From NCBI RefSeq assembly GCF_000333895.2, contig NZ_ANFM02000033.1, positions 38,110 to 102,109 of the forward strand: a stretch of 64,000 nt of DNA. Reading direction: 5' to 3'. Source of the stretch: Grimontia indica (lineage in GTDB: Bacteria; Pseudomonadota; Gammaproteobacteria; Enterobacterales; Vibrionaceae). Position 1 is the stretch's first letter, and each line of letters begins with the position of its first letter. The notes below the pieces were generated by a model. The model did no database searches and had not been told where the DNA came from. It saw only the letters and a list, made by a program, of their open reading frames with translations. This document shows positions 27,138-36,622 of the stretch, piece after piece. The position numbers and the translations under genes were made by a program.

Positions 27138-27776
27138 ATGGATCAGGAATTCTGGCACAGCCGATGGGCAGAAAACCGCATTGGTTTTCACCTCTCGGAT
27201 ACCAATCCGCTTCTGGTAAAGTATTGGCCTTTGCTTAACCCTCAACGAGAAGAGGCGGTGTTTGTCCCTATGTGTGGCAAATCCATTGACCTAAGCTGGC
27301 TGGCCAGCAAGCACGACGAGGTAGTGGGTGTCGAATTGAGTGAGATTGCGGTGCGTGCGTTTTTTTCTGAGCACCTTTATACACCGACGGTCACTTCGAT
27401 GAGCCCGACGATGAAGCTATATCAATTTGATGAGCTGTCTATCTATGCCGGTGACTATTTCACTGCGCCGTTAGAAACCTATCCGCTGATTTATGATCGT
27501 GCTGCGCTGATAGCCATGCCTGAATCCCTGCGTCAACAGTATGCGGAAAGGTTGTTGTCGCTTCTTAAACCGGGCGGACGCATCTTGTTGGTGACACTTC
27601 ATTATCCCCAAGAGCAAATGGACGGTCCTCCATTCAGTGTGGATGCTGACGAAGTACGTCGGTTGTTTGAAGGCTATAAGATCACTCATCTAAATCGAGA
27701 TGAGCAGGCAGATAGACCCCCTAAAGGTAAAACCGCGGATTTCTTTGCAGAAGAAGTCTGGTTGATAGAGTCCTAG
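27138..27776 (+). CDS. tpm: Thiopurine S-methyltransferase (Tpm)
   Basis: This SAM-dependent methyltransferase of 212 residues is also linked to selenium and tellurite methylation in bacteria. Key blocks are [18 protein letters not shown] at the N-terminus, [20 protein letters not shown] then VGVELS (SAM-binding motif I and the acidic ribose contact), [20 protein letters not shown], and [20 protein letters not shown]. The length equals that of bacterial TPMT. The ATG at 27138 matches the family N-terminus; the longer frame adds 18 unrelated residues. It is divergent from the sulA-like gene. Confidence 0.95.
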   Translation: MDQEFWHSRWAENRIGFHLSDTNPLLVKYWPLLNPQREEAVFVPMCGKSIDLSWLASKHDEVVGVELSEIAVRAFFSEHLYTPTVTSMSPTMKLYQFDELSIYAGDYFTAPLETYPLIYDRAALIAMPESLRQQYAERLLSLLKPGGRILLVTLHYPQEQMDGPPFSVDADEVRRLFEGYKITHLNRDEQADRPPKGKTADFFAEEVWLIES

Positions 27777-27795
27777 TAAACGCTCTGGAAACAAA

Positions 27796-27823
27796 AACGC
27801 CACCTGACGAGGTGGCGTTTTTT
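27796..27823. terminator. Bidirectional terminator between tpm and purT
   Basis: A 9-bp stem (27796-27804 with 27811-27819) is flanked by A and T runs on the two sides. Confidence 0.92.
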
Positions 27824-27841
27824 ATGCGTGACTGTTGTCGT

Positions 27842-29017
27842 TTAGAAATCTACCTGGACAGATGAAGCGACGCTTACAGCTTTGCTGACGGCAGAATCTG
27901 TATTGGTATCAGTAGCCAGTGCAACGCCTAAACGGCGGCGACCGTTAATGTCAGGCTTACCGAACAAGCGAACCTGTGTATCGCTGTAACGCAGTGCTTC
28001 GGTGAGTCCCTGAAAACTCAGGTTATCCGACGTGCCTTCCGCAAGAATTACGGCAGAAGCAGAAGGACCGAACTGGCGAATTGCATTTACGGGCAAGCCC
28101 AGGAACGCGCGTACATGAAGGGCGAACTCAGAAAGATCCTGAGAGATCAGTGTCACCATACCGGTATCATGCGGACGAGGGGAGACCTCACTGAACATCA
28201 CTTCATCGCCTTTGATGAAAAGCTCCACACCAAACAGACCATATCCTCCCAACGCAGTGACCACTTTGCGCGCAACATCTTCAGCGGCTTTGAGTGCTTT
28301 CTCACTCATTGCCTGCGGCTGCCATGATTCACGGTAGTCGCCATCTTCCTGACGGTGGCCGATTGGCGCACAGAAATGAATGCCATCGATGGCACTAACA
28401 GTCAGCAGAGTGATTTCATAATCGAACTCAACGAACCCTTCAACGATGACTTTGCCACGGCCGGCGCGTCCGCCTTCTTGGGCGTAATCCCATGCATATT
28501 GAATGTCAGAGGCAGATTTTACTACGCTCTGTCCTTTGCCCGATGAACTCATCACTGGCTTAACAACGCACGGAAATCCAACTTGCTCGATGGCTCGCTC
28601 AAACGCTTCCTGCGTGTCTGCAAAGGCGTAGGGTGAAGTAGGAACCTGCAGTTCTTCTGCAGCCAGACGACGGATACCTTCACGGTTCATTGTCAGCTGT
28701 GTTGCTCGTGCGGTAGGAACCACATTGAGCCCCGATTTTTCCAGCTCAACCAGACGGTCAGTGGCGATGGCTTCAATCTCTGGCACAACATAGTCAGGCT
28801 TGTCCTGAGCAATTACCGCCGCAAGGGCATCGCCATCCAGCATGTCAATCACATGGCTGCGATGGGCGACTTGCATTGCGGGGGCATCAGCATAACGGTC
28901 ACAGGCAATGACTTCGAGGCCGAGTCGTTGGCATTCAATTGCCACTTCTTTGCCAAGTTCACCAGAGCCTAAAAGCAGGACGCGAGTTGCGCCAGGACGG
29001 GTAGCAGTACCAATCAT
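27842..29017 (-). CDS. purT: Formate-dependent phosphoribosylglycinamide formyltransferase PurT
   Basis: This ATP-grasp enzyme of 391 residues makes formyl-GAR from GAR, formate and ATP in purine biosynthesis, independent of folate. The N-terminal Rossmann-like domain shows [20 protein letters not shown]. The ATP-grasp core shows [39 protein letters not shown], and [13 protein letters not shown]. The ATG at 29017 fits the usual PurT start ([17 protein letters not shown] follows) and has GGAAG at good distance. Two overlapping PurR operators lie about 50 bases upstream, so purine repression is expected. Confidence 0.97.
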   Translation of the reverse strand: MIGTATRPGATRVLLLGSGELGKEVAIECQRLGLEVIACDRYADAPAMQVAHRSHVIDMLDGDALAAVIAQDKPDYVVPEIEAIATDRLVELEKSGLNVVPTARATQLTMNREGIRRLAAEELQVPTSPYAFADTQEAFERAIEQVGFPCVVKPVMSSSGKGQSVVKSASDIQYAWDYAQEGGRAGRGKVIVEGFVEFDYEITLLTVSAIDGIHFCAPIGHRQEDGDYRESWQPQAMSEKALKAAEDVARKVVTALGGYGLFGVELFIKGDEVMFSEVSPRPHDTGMVTLISQDLSEFALHVRAFLGLPVNAIRQFGPSASAVILAEGTSDNLSFQGLTEALRYSDTQVRLFGKPDINGRRRLGVALATDTNTDSAVSKAVSVASSVQVDF

Positions 29018-29063
29018 GATATTCTTCCAATCATTCAAATGTCTGGCCGCAATTCTACCTTAA

Positions 29064-29087
29064 GCAAACGTTTGCGCAAACGTTTGT
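29064..29087. promoter_or_regulatory. Two overlapping PurR operators upstream of purT
   Basis: GCAAACGTTTGC (29064-29075) and a second GCAAACGTTTG (starting at 29076) are tandem copies of the PurR core (ACGCAAACGTTTGCGT), offset 12 bases. Confidence 0.88.
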
Positions 29088-29151
29088 TTTTGTCCTGAGA
29101 CACTTGAAAACCTTTTGTTCTGGGCGATGTCTTGAAAGACCTCATAAGAAA

Positions 29152-29174
29152 AAGCCGCTCAATTTGAGCGGCTT
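29152..29174 (-). terminator. Terminator of the second DMT exporter gene
   Basis: AAGCCGCTCAA pairs with its complement around a minimal loop. On the minus strand the stem is followed by five T. Confidence 0.88.
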
Positions 29175-29184
29175 ACAAAAGCAG

Positions 29185-30069
29185 TTAGCGGTTTGTCGGT
29201 TTTCGTGTTTCCCAATGGGTGATGAAGAATACCGCAGCAATGATGATAGCAGCGCCAAGCCAGAGTCGGCCTGGTGGCACCCAGCCAAAGACCAAGAAGC
29301 CAAACAAAACGTTCAGTGGCAGCTTTGCATGGTCAAAGGGCTGTACGAACGAAGCATCCGCCACAGCGTAAGCTTTGGCAATCGCCCATTGAGCCAAAGC
29401 GGTCAAAAGGCCTGCGCCCAGAAGCATCAACCATACAGTTTGACCGCTTGGCATTGTCCATTCTGGCGCTGCCAGCAAAATGTTGAATGGCGTGATAAGA
29501 AGCAGCAGATAAACCACCATGGTGGTTGGTGAATCATAGTGCGATAGTTTTTTCACCATCAGAGAGTAGGTTGCCCAGAAGAAAGCAGCGCCCACCGGCA
29601 GAAGCGTTGCCCAGTTAAAATCATCTGACCAAGGCTCCAATATGATCATGGCGCCTACAAAGCCGCTCAACGTTGCAAACCAGCGTGCAGGGCCGACTCT
29701 TTCACCAAGGAAAAGGCCAGATCCGATGGTGGCAAACAGTGGTGATGTCATCAGCAGTGCTATGCCTTGCCAAATAGGGACGGGATAAGCCAACGCCCAC
29801 AGCCAAAGTTGAATACCAATCACCGAGAAAAAGACTCGCAGGCAGTGCATGCCGAGATGTTCGGTTTTCAGTGCCTGTCGGATCCCCATACTTTTCAGCC
29901 AAGGGAGCATGGCAATCAACGCAATGAAGTATTGAATGAAAGCAACAGTGGTAGAAGGCAGTTGCATTTTAAAGCTCACATACTGCGCGAGACTGTTCAC
30001 CATCGCGAAACAGACACCGGCGGTCAGCATCCATGTGGCACCTAGAATAGGGTTGTGTTGTTGGCTCAT
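29185..30069 (-). CDS. DMT-superfamily EamA transporter (second copy)
   Basis: This 294-residue permease has ten predicted TM helices in two EamA repeats. The first repeat ends at GSGLFLGERVGPARWFATLS and the second at FGFLVFGWVPPGRLWLGAAI. It is only distantly related to the exporter at 9.7 kb; the charged pair in IRQALKTEHLGMHCLRVFFS is typical of the RhaT/YdcZ-like EamA group. Substrate unknown. It is monocistronic, with its own terminator downstream and the cdd terminator upstream. Confidence 0.87.
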   Translation of the reverse strand: MSQQHNPILGATWMLTAGVCFAMVNSLAQYVSFKMQLPSTTVAFIQYFIALIAMLPWLKSMGIRQALKTEHLGMHCLRVFFSVIGIQLWLWALAYPVPIWQGIALLMTSPLFATIGSGLFLGERVGPARWFATLSGFVGAMIILEPWSDDFNWATLLPVGAAFFWATYSLMVKKLSHYDSPTTMVVYLLLLITPFNILLAAPEWTMPSGQTVWLMLLGAGLLTALAQWAIAKAYAVADASFVQPFDHAKLPLNVLFGFLVFGWVPPGRLWLGAAIIIAAVFFITHWETRKPTNR

Positions 30070-30139
30070 GTGCGTGTTGGAAAGAGAAAAAGTGTTCCGA
30101 TACTAGCGAAAAAATTGTACATGGGAAGGGGAAAACGTA

Positions 30140-30165
30140 AAAACGCCGGGAATATCCGGCGTTTT
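30140..30165 (-). terminator. Terminator of cdd
   Basis: A 10-bp stem (30140-30149 with 30156-30165) is followed on the minus strand by a T-run. Confidence 0.9.
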
Positions 30166-30190
30166 GTCACTTAAGTGTCGCGAATAGGCA

Positions 30191-31078
30191 TTAAATCGCC
30201 AGATAACCCAAAGGAATATCAGGGTTTAGCGCTTCCAACATCGCCTGGGTATCTTGCAGGTGACTGTTGTTGGCATTGGCGGTTTCAACCAAGACCACTT
30301 CCTGAATATCAGTCAAAGGCGCATTAGCCAGGTTCATTAAGTTCAGGGCGACCTGAAGTGGAGGCAAGCTTGGGTTAAACGCAGCGTTCTCAGCATACAT
30401 ACCAGTGAAGACATTGCCTTTGATATCACGCACCGCAACACCGCTCAGATTGCGGGTGTATGGCGCATGGCTGCGGTTAGTGGCTTGAACAGCGGCCTTA
30501 ATCAGCTCATCGTCTTCTTTTGCGGCTAACCCGTGATTAACTGGTGCTAACAAGGGTTGGTCGACACCGAGGTCAGATGGGCCAAATGCTTCTGGCAGAT
30601 AGCTGTGCAATAGCTTGGCTTCACGCTCAGGCAATTGGACTTGCAGCAATTCTGCACCACTCAACTCGTTCATGAACTGACGGCAATGACCACACGGGCT
30701 GTAATTGATGGTGATATCTGTCAGGCGGGTTTCACCTTTCAGCCATGCGTGGCTGATGGCAGATTGCTCAGCATGAACAGACTGGTTCAATTGAACACCT
30801 TCATATTCCATGTTTGCGCCCAGATACAAGCGGCCTGATTCGCCACGTGCAATGGCGCCAACATAGAACTTTGAAATGGGGGCAACCGAATAGGCGGCGG
30901 CTACTGGCAAGAGGGCAACGCGTGCCTCGGCGTCTGAAAGTCCAGTTTCTTCAAGCAGTGCGGCAAAGTCTTGGGCACTGATTGTGGCATCAAATTCTGG
31001 TGCAGTAACGATCTTGTTAACTGCTTCTTTGAACGGAGTAGGTAAAGCTGCAATTGCTTCCTGAACGCTAGCTCGCAT
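30191..31078 (-). CDS. cdd: Cytidine deaminase (dimeric two-domain type)
   Basis: This enzyme deaminates cytidine and deoxycytidine to uridine forms in pyrimidine salvage. At 295 residues it matches the E. coli-type enzyme with a catalytic N-domain and a degenerate C-domain. The zinc site is [11 protein letters not shown] (His, catalytic Glu) and [14 protein letters not shown] (two Cys). The C-domain copy ([20 protein letters not shown]) lacks the Cys pair. The ATG at 31078 has SD GGAG and starts [13 protein letters not shown]; the longer frame reads through the promoter. A CRP site sits 61 bases upstream, consistent with the known CRP/CytR control of cdd. Confidence 0.96.
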   Translation of the reverse strand: MRASVQEAIAALPTPFKEAVNKIVTAPEFDATISAQDFAALLEETGLSDAEARVALLPVAAAYSVAPISKFYVGAIARGESGRLYLGANMEYEGVQLNQSVHAEQSAISHAWLKGETRLTDITINYSPCGHCRQFMNELSGAELLQVQLPEREAKLLHSYLPEAFGPSDLGVDQPLLAPVNHGLAAKEDDELIKAAVQATNRSHAPYTRNLSGVAVRDIKGNVFTGMYAENAAFNPSLPPLQVALNLMNLANAPLTDIQEVVLVETANANNSHLQDTQAMLEALNPDIPLGYLAI

Positions 31079-31136
31079 GTTCGCTCCAATGCTCTTGTTA
31101 TGGGAGAGTATTCTAAAGCGAATTATAGCCAAATTA

Positions 31137-31154
31137 ACGTGATTTAAATCACTT
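31137..31154. promoter_or_regulatory. CRP-cAMP binding site upstream of cdd
   Basis: GTGA (31139-31142), six bases, then TCAC (31149-31152) gives the complete CRP core GTGATTTAAATCAC. CytR would be expected to act here as well, by analogy to E. coli. Confidence 0.8.
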
Positions 31155-31227
31155 AATATGTGCAACATTTAGTTCCATTGCATTAATTAGGGTGATTTCA
31201 CATGATTTCGATTTCATTTGATGCCTG

Positions 31228-31917
31228 TCATGTTGTGGTGTAATTAATAACAAACACAATAATCGGATACACAAAGGGTGCGAGAATGGTGGTGATGATG
31301 CCGCAAATCACCAAGGCCAGTGAACTCATGGCACCTTCCTGATAATTACTCTCTGCTGCTTTTGCTGTGCCGATGGCGTGAGAAACTGCACCAATGGATA
31401 GTCCTCTCGCCAGCGATGATTTCACCTTCAATGCATTCAGCAATGGATACCCAATCAAAGCACCAAACAACCCCGCGACCACTACCAACGCCGCTGTGAC
31501 GGCAGGGATCCCACCAATGTGCTCAGCGGTGCTCAAAGCAAAGGGCGTTGACACAGATTTAGGCAGAACAGACGCAGCGATTTGTAAGTCACCACCTACC
31601 CACACGGCAATGAGTGAACCTAAGATCATCGAAGCAAAACTCGCTAAGGTGCAGGCAATAAGAATGGTTCGCCAATGCCGGTGGATGACATGCATTTGTT
31701 CATACAGCGGATAAGCCAATGCAATAACCGCAGGGCCAAGCATGAAGTTAATGATTTGGTTCTGCTCAAAATAAATCTGGTAGGTATCACCGCTATAAAT
31801 GACCATGGGCATGAGCACTATCAAGCTAATCAACAGCGGATTGAAAACAGGATGACGAAGCTTGAGGGCAATCTGTCGGGCAATGGCATAGACAATCAGT
31901 GTCGCGATAATCCACAT
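31228..31917 (-). CDS. LrgB/CidB-family membrane protein (YohK-like)
   Basis: This integral membrane protein of 229 residues has about six or seven TM helices. The conserved core LPKSVSTPFALSTAEHIGGI is the hallmark of LrgB/CidB/YohK; LARGLSIGAVSHAIGTAKAA is also diagnostic. With its LrgA partner it forms the holin/antiholin-like pair proposed to modulate autolysis or to export pyruvate or glycolate-type metabolites; the role in Gram-negatives is unsettled. It lies three bases after the lrgA-like stop, so the two are co-transcribed. Confidence 0.92.
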   Translation of the reverse strand: MWIIATLIVYAIARQIALKLRHPVFNPLLISLIVLMPMVIYSGDTYQIYFEQNQIINFMLGPAVIALAYPLYEQMHVIHRHWRTILIACTLASFASMILGSLIAVWVGGDLQIAASVLPKSVSTPFALSTAEHIGGIPAVTAALVVVAGLFGALIGYPLLNALKVKSSLARGLSIGAVSHAIGTAKAAESNYQEGAMSSLALVICGIITTILAPFVYPIIVFVINYTTT

Positions 31918-31920
31918 GGC

Positions 31921-32265
31921 TCAGTTCTCTTCCTTATCTTTGTCCAGCAGTTTAGCCATCACCACTAATACAATCAGCGAGCTCAACACTGTAGCACCTA
32001 GCAAAGGCAAGGAGTCAGAAACCAGTAAAGTGAAGTGATCCATCAACCCCATGCTGGCGGGGATAAAAAACAATGGCATCACCATGATCAGTAGCGTGCA
32101 GGCATCTTTTACCCAACGTCCAGGCACCACTCCTGTGGTCAGGCTGACAAAAAGTAACAACATACTGACGATGCTACTTGGAAAAGGCAGATGCAGGAAA
32201 GTCGTAATAAGACTGCCGATCGCGTAGTAGAGCGCGATCAACGCAAATCCGATCAGGTAGTTCAC
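31921..32265 (-). CDS. LrgA/CidA-family membrane protein (YohJ-like)
   Basis: This small membrane protein of about 114 residues has four TM helices. HLPFPSSIVSMLLLF corresponds to the family's PGSIIGM block, and TTGVVPGRWVKDACTLLI and FFIPASMGLMDHF are also typical. The longest frame begins at 32385, upstream of a terminator hairpin for the preceding gene, so that start cannot be used. The GTG at 32265, just before NYLIGFALIALYY, is the best remaining candidate, although its SD is weak; a GTG at 32307 is an alternative. It forms an operon with the lrgB-like gene. Confidence 0.85.
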   Translation of the reverse strand: MNYLIGFALIALYYAIGSLITTFLHLPFPSSIVSMLLLFVSLTTGVVPGRWVKDACTLLIMVMPLFFIPASMGLMDHFTLLVSDSLPLLGATVLSSLIVLVVMAKLLDKDKEEN

Positions 32266-32349
32266 TTTATTTGTCTCGCTTGTTCTGAATGACAGACATT
32301 CTACTACGAGAGCGTATATGAAACCTTGTTCTATTCGAGGAAGATCACA

Positions 32350-32376
32350 CAAAAAACGGCAGTCCAAGCTGCCGTT
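32350..32376 (-). terminator. Terminator of the ToxR-like gene
   Basis: An 8-bp stem (32355-32362 with 32369-32376) is followed on the minus strand by TTTTTT. It separates the ToxR-like gene from lrgAB. Confidence 0.88.
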
Positions 32377-32394
32377 AGGTTTCATGTCATCACG

Positions 32395-32892
32395 TTAGAA
32401 AAAGTAGACGGCACCCGCGGCTGCAGCGACTAAAAAAGTGACAGCACCCAGGAAAAGATGGGCGGTTTTTGGGTGGGGTTCTGGTTCCGCGATGGCCTCT
32501 TCCAGGTTGATGTCGAGTTCGTCTGGCAGAGAAGGGTCGGGCGGTAACTCGTCTTGTCGCTGATATGTTTTTTGTGGCAAGGCGATGCGATAACCATGAT
32601 CTCCTACGACATCCAGTGGCAGGATTTTTTCTCCTTGACGATAGGATTTCGCCAGCAAAGAACAAATACTGTTTTGATGCTGGGAGAACGAAGAGTCCGG
32701 CAATGAGGTCGCCGTATATAGGACTCTCGCTGAAAGTACTTCGCCCGCATGGTAGCAAAGCATTTCTAGCAGTCTGCATTCTTCATAGGTCAGGGTAGTG
32801 ACTGTGCTGTCACGCCAATACAGAGAACGGCTCTCAGGTTCGAAATCTACATCTGAAAATCGGTAGCAGCGACTGTTGACCTTGGTGACCAT
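32395..32892 (-). CDS. ToxR-like membrane-anchored winged-helix regulator lacking a periplasmic domain
   Basis: This 165-residue protein has an OmpR/ToxR-type DNA-binding domain at the N-terminus. It reads FSDVDFEPESRSLYWRDSTV, LTYEECRLLEMLCYHAGEVL and ICSLLAKSYRQ with the wing LPLDVVGDHGYRIALP. An acidic Pro-rich linker follows, and the protein ends in a single TM helix (HLFLGAVTFLVAAAAGAVYFF) with nothing beyond it. ToxR, TcpP and CadC have the same order but continue into a periplasmic sensor. So it would be an inner-membrane transcription factor whose signal must be sensed in the membrane or by a partner (inference). The ATG at 32892 has GGGA upstream; GTG at 32904 is an alternative. Confidence 0.82.
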   Translation of the reverse strand: MVTKVNSRCYRFSDVDFEPESRSLYWRDSTVTTLTYEECRLLEMLCYHAGEVLSARVLYTATSLPDSSFSQHQNSICSLLAKSYRQGEKILPLDVVGDHGYRIALPQKTYQRQDELPPDPSLPDELDINLEEAIAEPEPHPKTAHLFLGAVTFLVAAAAGAVYFF

Positions 32893-32958
32893 CTCATTTC
32901 CCACACGGCAATCTCTTATAAGAAAAGTGTGGACTCAAATCACAGAAATTCAAATGAA

Positions 32959-32982
32959 ACGCACCTGAAAATACAGGTGCGT
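32959..32982 (-). terminator. Probable terminator of sbcB
   Basis: A 9-bp perfect stem (32959-32967 with 32974-32982) is followed by only a short T-tract on the minus strand, so termination may be partial. Confidence 0.55.
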
Positions 32983-33025
32983 AAAGCGAACATCACACGG
33001 TAAACAATTGATCTAGGTCGAGAGC

Positions 33026-34450
33026 CTAAGAAACCAGTGACTCGACATAGTGATAAACGGACTTAAGAATCTTAAATTTTTTATCGTCACTTTGATTGGC
33101 TTCAGCCAGTGCTTCCAAATTTGCCATATAAGCAGGTAACTCAGCCTCGAAATAGTCGCGACGATGCATGTGCCATTTTTTCTGCTCGCTGTCACTTAAT
33201 GTAGCGGGATAGTTTCGTGCTCGATAGCGGAAAAGCAGTGGCTTGATACGCTGATCTGAAACCTGTATATCCAGAGCCGCCAGATTTTCCGGTTTGGTCT
33301 GGCGGATGATATCCATGGTAGAGCGATCAGACGGCGAGAAGAAGCCGTCATAAAGCGCGGCATCGACATTGCCGGACGATTGATATTCCGGCTTCTCGGC
33401 ATAAAGTGCGACAAGCTTTTCACGGACAGAGGGATTGGCTTGGAGCTTTTTCAGATTCTCCAGACATTGTTGGCGGTCAATACCCAGTCGGGCGGCATCT
33501 TCCGGGCGCAGGGTTTTGGCTTCAGCAAGCACAGGACATTTGTTGATGTGGATGAGTTTGATAGGAGCTGGTAACTCGTCCGGTGCCAGATCAGTATGTT
33601 TAGTGTAAAGGCGTTCACGAAGGGCGTCGGTATCCAAATCAAATAATGGCGAAGGATCACGAGCCAAATCGACGGCAATGACAGCGTTTTTGTTTTCAGG
33701 GTGCCATGCAACAGGCACTACCCAGCTGGTGTTACCGCGCTCAGTGCCGAACATGCCAGAAACGTGCACCAATGGTTTCATGGAAACCACATCAATCAGC
33801 GGTGTCAGCTTGTTTTTATTTCGGTATGTATAGAGATAATCAAACAGACGTGGTTGCGACGTTTTCAGCTTTTTCGCCATTTCAATGGTGGCATGGACAT
33901 CGGCCATCGCATCGTGCGCATTGCTGTGTTCGATGCCATTCGCCACAGAAAGATGCTCCAACTTAAAACTGATATTGCCTTCACTGTTTTCCGGCCATTC
34001 AATCCCTTCAGGACGGAGCGCATAAGCTGCGCGCATGGTATCCAGTAAGTCCCAACGCGAGTTACCGTTCTGCCAGCTCCAGCCGTAAGGGTCGAAAAAG
34101 TTGCGGTACAGTGTGTAGCGCGTCACCTCATCGTCAAACCGGATGTTGTTGTAACCCACAGCGCAAGTGCCGGCTACGGACAATTGTTCGTGGATCTTGG
34201 CAATAAACTCAGGCTCTGGCAGGCCGCGGGTAACAGCAGTTTGCGGCGTAATACCTGTGATCAGGCATGCTTCCGGTTGTGGTAGATAATCATTGGGCGG
34301 CTGACAATAAATGACCAACGGTTCTCCAATGATGTTGAAGTCTTTGTCTGTTCTGACGCCGGCAAACTGGCATGGGCGATCAAGGGCAGGGCTGGTTCCA
34401 AAGGTTTCGTAATCGAAGAAGAAAAAGGTAGGTTCGTTGGCTTGTGTCAC
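33026..34450 (-). CDS. sbcB: Exodeoxyribonuclease I (SbcB)
   Basis: This is the 3'-5' single-strand DNA exonuclease used in recombination and mismatch repair. The DnaQ-type exonuclease domain shows FFDYETFGTSPALDRPCQFA (DE catalytic pair), GYNNIRFDDEVTRYTLYRNF, and HSNAHDAMADVHATIEMAK (His/Asp of ExoIII). SH3-like and helical C-terminal domains follow (WHMHRRDYFEAELPAYM). The GTG at 34450 gives 474 residues, nearly the length of E. coli SbcB (475), with GGAT upstream; longer in-frame starts add unrelated residues. It is transcribed leftward, separated from the EAL gene by an inverted repeat. Confidence 0.96.
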   Translation of the reverse strand: MTQANEPTFFFFDYETFGTSPALDRPCQFAGVRTDKDFNIIGEPLVIYCQPPNDYLPQPEACLITGITPQTAVTRGLPEPEFIAKIHEQLSVAGTCAVGYNNIRFDDEVTRYTLYRNFFDPYGWSWQNGNSRWDLLDTMRAAYALRPEGIEWPENSEGNISFKLEHLSVANGIEHSNAHDAMADVHATIEMAKKLKTSQPRLFDYLYTYRNKNKLTPLIDVVSMKPLVHVSGMFGTERGNTSWVVPVAWHPENKNAVIAVDLARDPSPLFDLDTDALRERLYTKHTDLAPDELPAPIKLIHINKCPVLAEAKTLRPEDAARLGIDRQQCLENLKKLQANPSVREKLVALYAEKPEYQSSGNVDAALYDGFFSPSDRSTMDIIRQTKPENLAALDIQVSDQRIKPLLFRYRARNYPATLSDSEQKKWHMHRRDYFEAELPAYMANLEALAEANQSDDKKFKILKSVYHYVESLVS

Positions 34451-34526
34451 GGTGTTATCCAAGGGGTTGATAGACAGGGAGATGTTACCGCAAATTATCC
34501 GAGAAATCTTGTTTGTCCAGCGAATA

Positions 34527-34548
34527 TCAGGCCCCAAAAGGGGCCTGA
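34527..34548. repeat. Perfect inverted repeat between the EAL gene and sbcB
   Basis: TCAGGCCCC pairs with its exact complement around AAAA. No U-tract follows on the minus strand, so it may act with Rho or as an mRNA 3'-end stabiliser. Confidence 0.6.
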
Positions 34549-34558
34549 AACTGAGAAA

Positions 34559-36622
34559 TTACACAGGCATGGGTTTGTGTACGAGATAGCCCTGCAGGTA
34601 ATCAATACCCAGTTTCTTGAGGTATTCCGCTTCTTCTTCCGTTTCTACGCACTCCGCCACAATGCTCATTTTTAATGTGTCAGCAATTGAACGCAGGTCT
34701 TCAATGATGGTGCGTTTAATGGGATCTGTGATGCAGTTTCGCACAAGAGAACCATCAATCTTTACGGTATCAACTGGCATGGTGAGTAATTGGTTATACG
34801 TTGCATGGCCTGCACCAAAGTCGTCTAATGCCAACCGGAATCCTTTGTTTTTAAGTCGTTTCAGGTTTTCTTGTAGTAACTCAGGGTTATCGATTGAACC
34901 TGATTCAACCACTTCTATGTTGACCTTGTTAGGTTGAACACTATGAGTGTCCACCCACTCGATAAGCTCTGACACCGCAGCACCGTCGCTTAAGTATTCA
35001 GGTGTGAGGTTTACAGAGCCGTATTCGAAACTGTCTTGATCCAATTCGCTCAGGTAAACAAGCTGGCGCATCACGATTTTATGCTCTAGCTGTTCGAGGT
35101 ATCCCAACTTCTGGGCGCAGTGGAAGACAATACCAGTGTTAAGTACTTTCTCATCAAAGGAGAAACGACTCAGTAGTTCAAAACACACTTTATCCGGGTT
35201 GGCGATATTCAGGTAATTCTGACGAAGGATCTGAACGTTACTGACATCTAACTCTTCAAGCATGGCGATGTAGTCATCTAAGCCAGTGTCATCGCAATCA
35301 ACGACATAACCTGGAGTCCCTTTATCTCCTAAGCGCATGTTGACGTTTAGGCGGTTAACAGCTTGCTTAATACGAATCCCTTTACGACAACGACAATAAA
35401 AGATTTTCTCCGGATAGAAGTTAATCTGGCGTTGTTCAAGGTATTTATCCAGCTTTGCCGGGATCATTTCCAGTTCGGCAATGGCATTTTCCGTATTACT
35501 GGTAAGCATGATGAGTGCAGACACGTCATAAAGCATGTAGCACTGTTCGGATAGCTTGGTATGCCCTTCAAAGAAACGTGAAATTTGGCGCAAAATGCTA
35601 TCACGCTTTTCCAGTGGATATTTGAAGACCGGGCGTAAATCAAGCGCGGCTACGATGAAGTTTTCTTTTACCAGTGAATTGGCATCCAGTTTTTGGAAAG
35701 TACCAAAGTTACTCTGTTTATCGAAATAGAGGCTTTGCAGGTTGCTTTCTATTTCATTTCTCAGCGATCGCTTATATTCCAGCATGATGTAGATAATCAA
35801 CGAGAACATAAAAAACAGTGACAAGCGTGTGTTTAGCGTATGCAGGTTGTCATAGGCTGATGGGTGAAAAATTTGCCCATAGCCAATGATCATCAGCAGG
35901 ATTTGAGTCAGCTCTGAAAAGTTAAATACCGCCAGTGTTACTAAGGGAGCAAGTAGCATATATGTCATTGACGGCGAGTGCGATGCAGTATCAGTAAAAT
36001 GCAAAACCAGAAAGATACCCAAGACCAAACTACCTTTGTAAAGCCAATCGGCTTTAGACATGATAGAAATTCTTTTAAGTAAATCTTTGAGGCAGTTTGG
36101 GTGGTTTAAACCATATAAAACAAGCGCAATAACAGGGCCTGTGATTAACACGCCAATGGCATCTGTGAGATACAGATTCAGTGCTGCATCAAGGTCGTAG
36201 TTGCCTGGTGCTAAGAGCGCTAATGAGGATGCGCCGATAAATGGCATAGCAAAAACGTAAAAACAAAACGCTACGCGAAGCGCATATCTGCGTCTTCTCA
36301 TTTTCTGAAGTAACTCTACGGAGAAATAGAGGGTTATCGTCATTATTAACGTATAGAGGTAACCTACGCCACTTGGCGTTATATTGATAAAGCTATAGAA
36401 GGCAAGCAACGCCAGAAATTGCCCCAAAACACCGTCCTTGCCGTACATATAGGCAACTGCCACCATGGTTCCAGCGGTAATAGAGAAAAGCTGAGCACTG
36501 ACCAATCCTTCTTTGGGGTACCAGCCAAGCTCAGTGCTTACCAAAACCAACAGAAATGAGAAAGCTACATAGAACGGATTACAGTTCATTGAGTGAGTCG
36601 GAATGGATTGAAAATACTTCAT
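34559..36622 (-). CDS. MASE1-type membrane sensor with degenerate GGDEF and EAL domain
   Basis: This 687-residue inner-membrane protein starts with eight or so TM helices resembling MASE1 (LYLTDAIGVLITGPVIALVL). A middle region (about 300-430) resembles a GGDEF fold without the GGDEF motif. The EAL domain (about 440-685) has FELLSR in place of EAL, keeping the Glu. It also has Asn in VNLTPE, Glu in NIEVVES, DDFGAG, Lys in TVKIDGSL, Glu in VAECVET and QGY. The metal-binding residues are thus present and it may still hydrolyse c-di-GMP. Its start overlaps the stop of the upstream diguanylate cyclase (ATGA), giving a coupled synthesis/degradation pair. Confidence 0.87.
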   Translation of the reverse strand: MKYFQSIPTHSMNCNPFYVAFSFLLVLVSTELGWYPKEGLVSAQLFSITAGTMVAVAYMYGKDGVLGQFLALLAFYSFINITPSGVGYLYTLIMTITLYFSVELLQKMRRRRYALRVAFCFYVFAMPFIGASSLALLAPGNYDLDAALNLYLTDAIGVLITGPVIALVLYGLNHPNCLKDLLKRISIMSKADWLYKGSLVLGIFLVLHFTDTASHSPSMTYMLLAPLVTLAVFNFSELTQILLMIIGYGQIFHPSAYDNLHTLNTRLSLFFMFSLIIYIMLEYKRSLRNEIESNLQSLYFDKQSNFGTFQKLDANSLVKENFIVAALDLRPVFKYPLEKRDSILRQISRFFEGHTKLSEQCYMLYDVSALIMLTSNTENAIAELEMIPAKLDKYLEQRQINFYPEKIFYCRCRKGIRIKQAVNRLNVNMRLGDKGTPGYVVDCDDTGLDDYIAMLEELDVSNVQILRQNYLNIANPDKVCFELLSRFSFDEKVLNTGIVFHCAQKLGYLEQLEHKIVMRQLVYLSELDQDSFEYGSVNLTPEYLSDGAAVSELIEWVDTHSVQPNKVNIEVVESGSIDNPELLQENLKRLKNKGFRLALDDFGAGHATYNQLLTMPVDTVKIDGSLVRNCITDPIKRTIIEDLRSIADTLKMSIVAECVETEEEAEYLKKLGIDYLQGYLVHKPMPV

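Noticed and set aside
32266..32385. Long N-terminal extension of the LrgA-like protein
   Set aside because: It starts above the terminator of the preceding gene and reads through its hairpin.
34527..34548. Inverted repeat as an intrinsic terminator
   Set aside because: The stem is perfect but has no U-tract on the minus strand, so it is listed only as a repeat.
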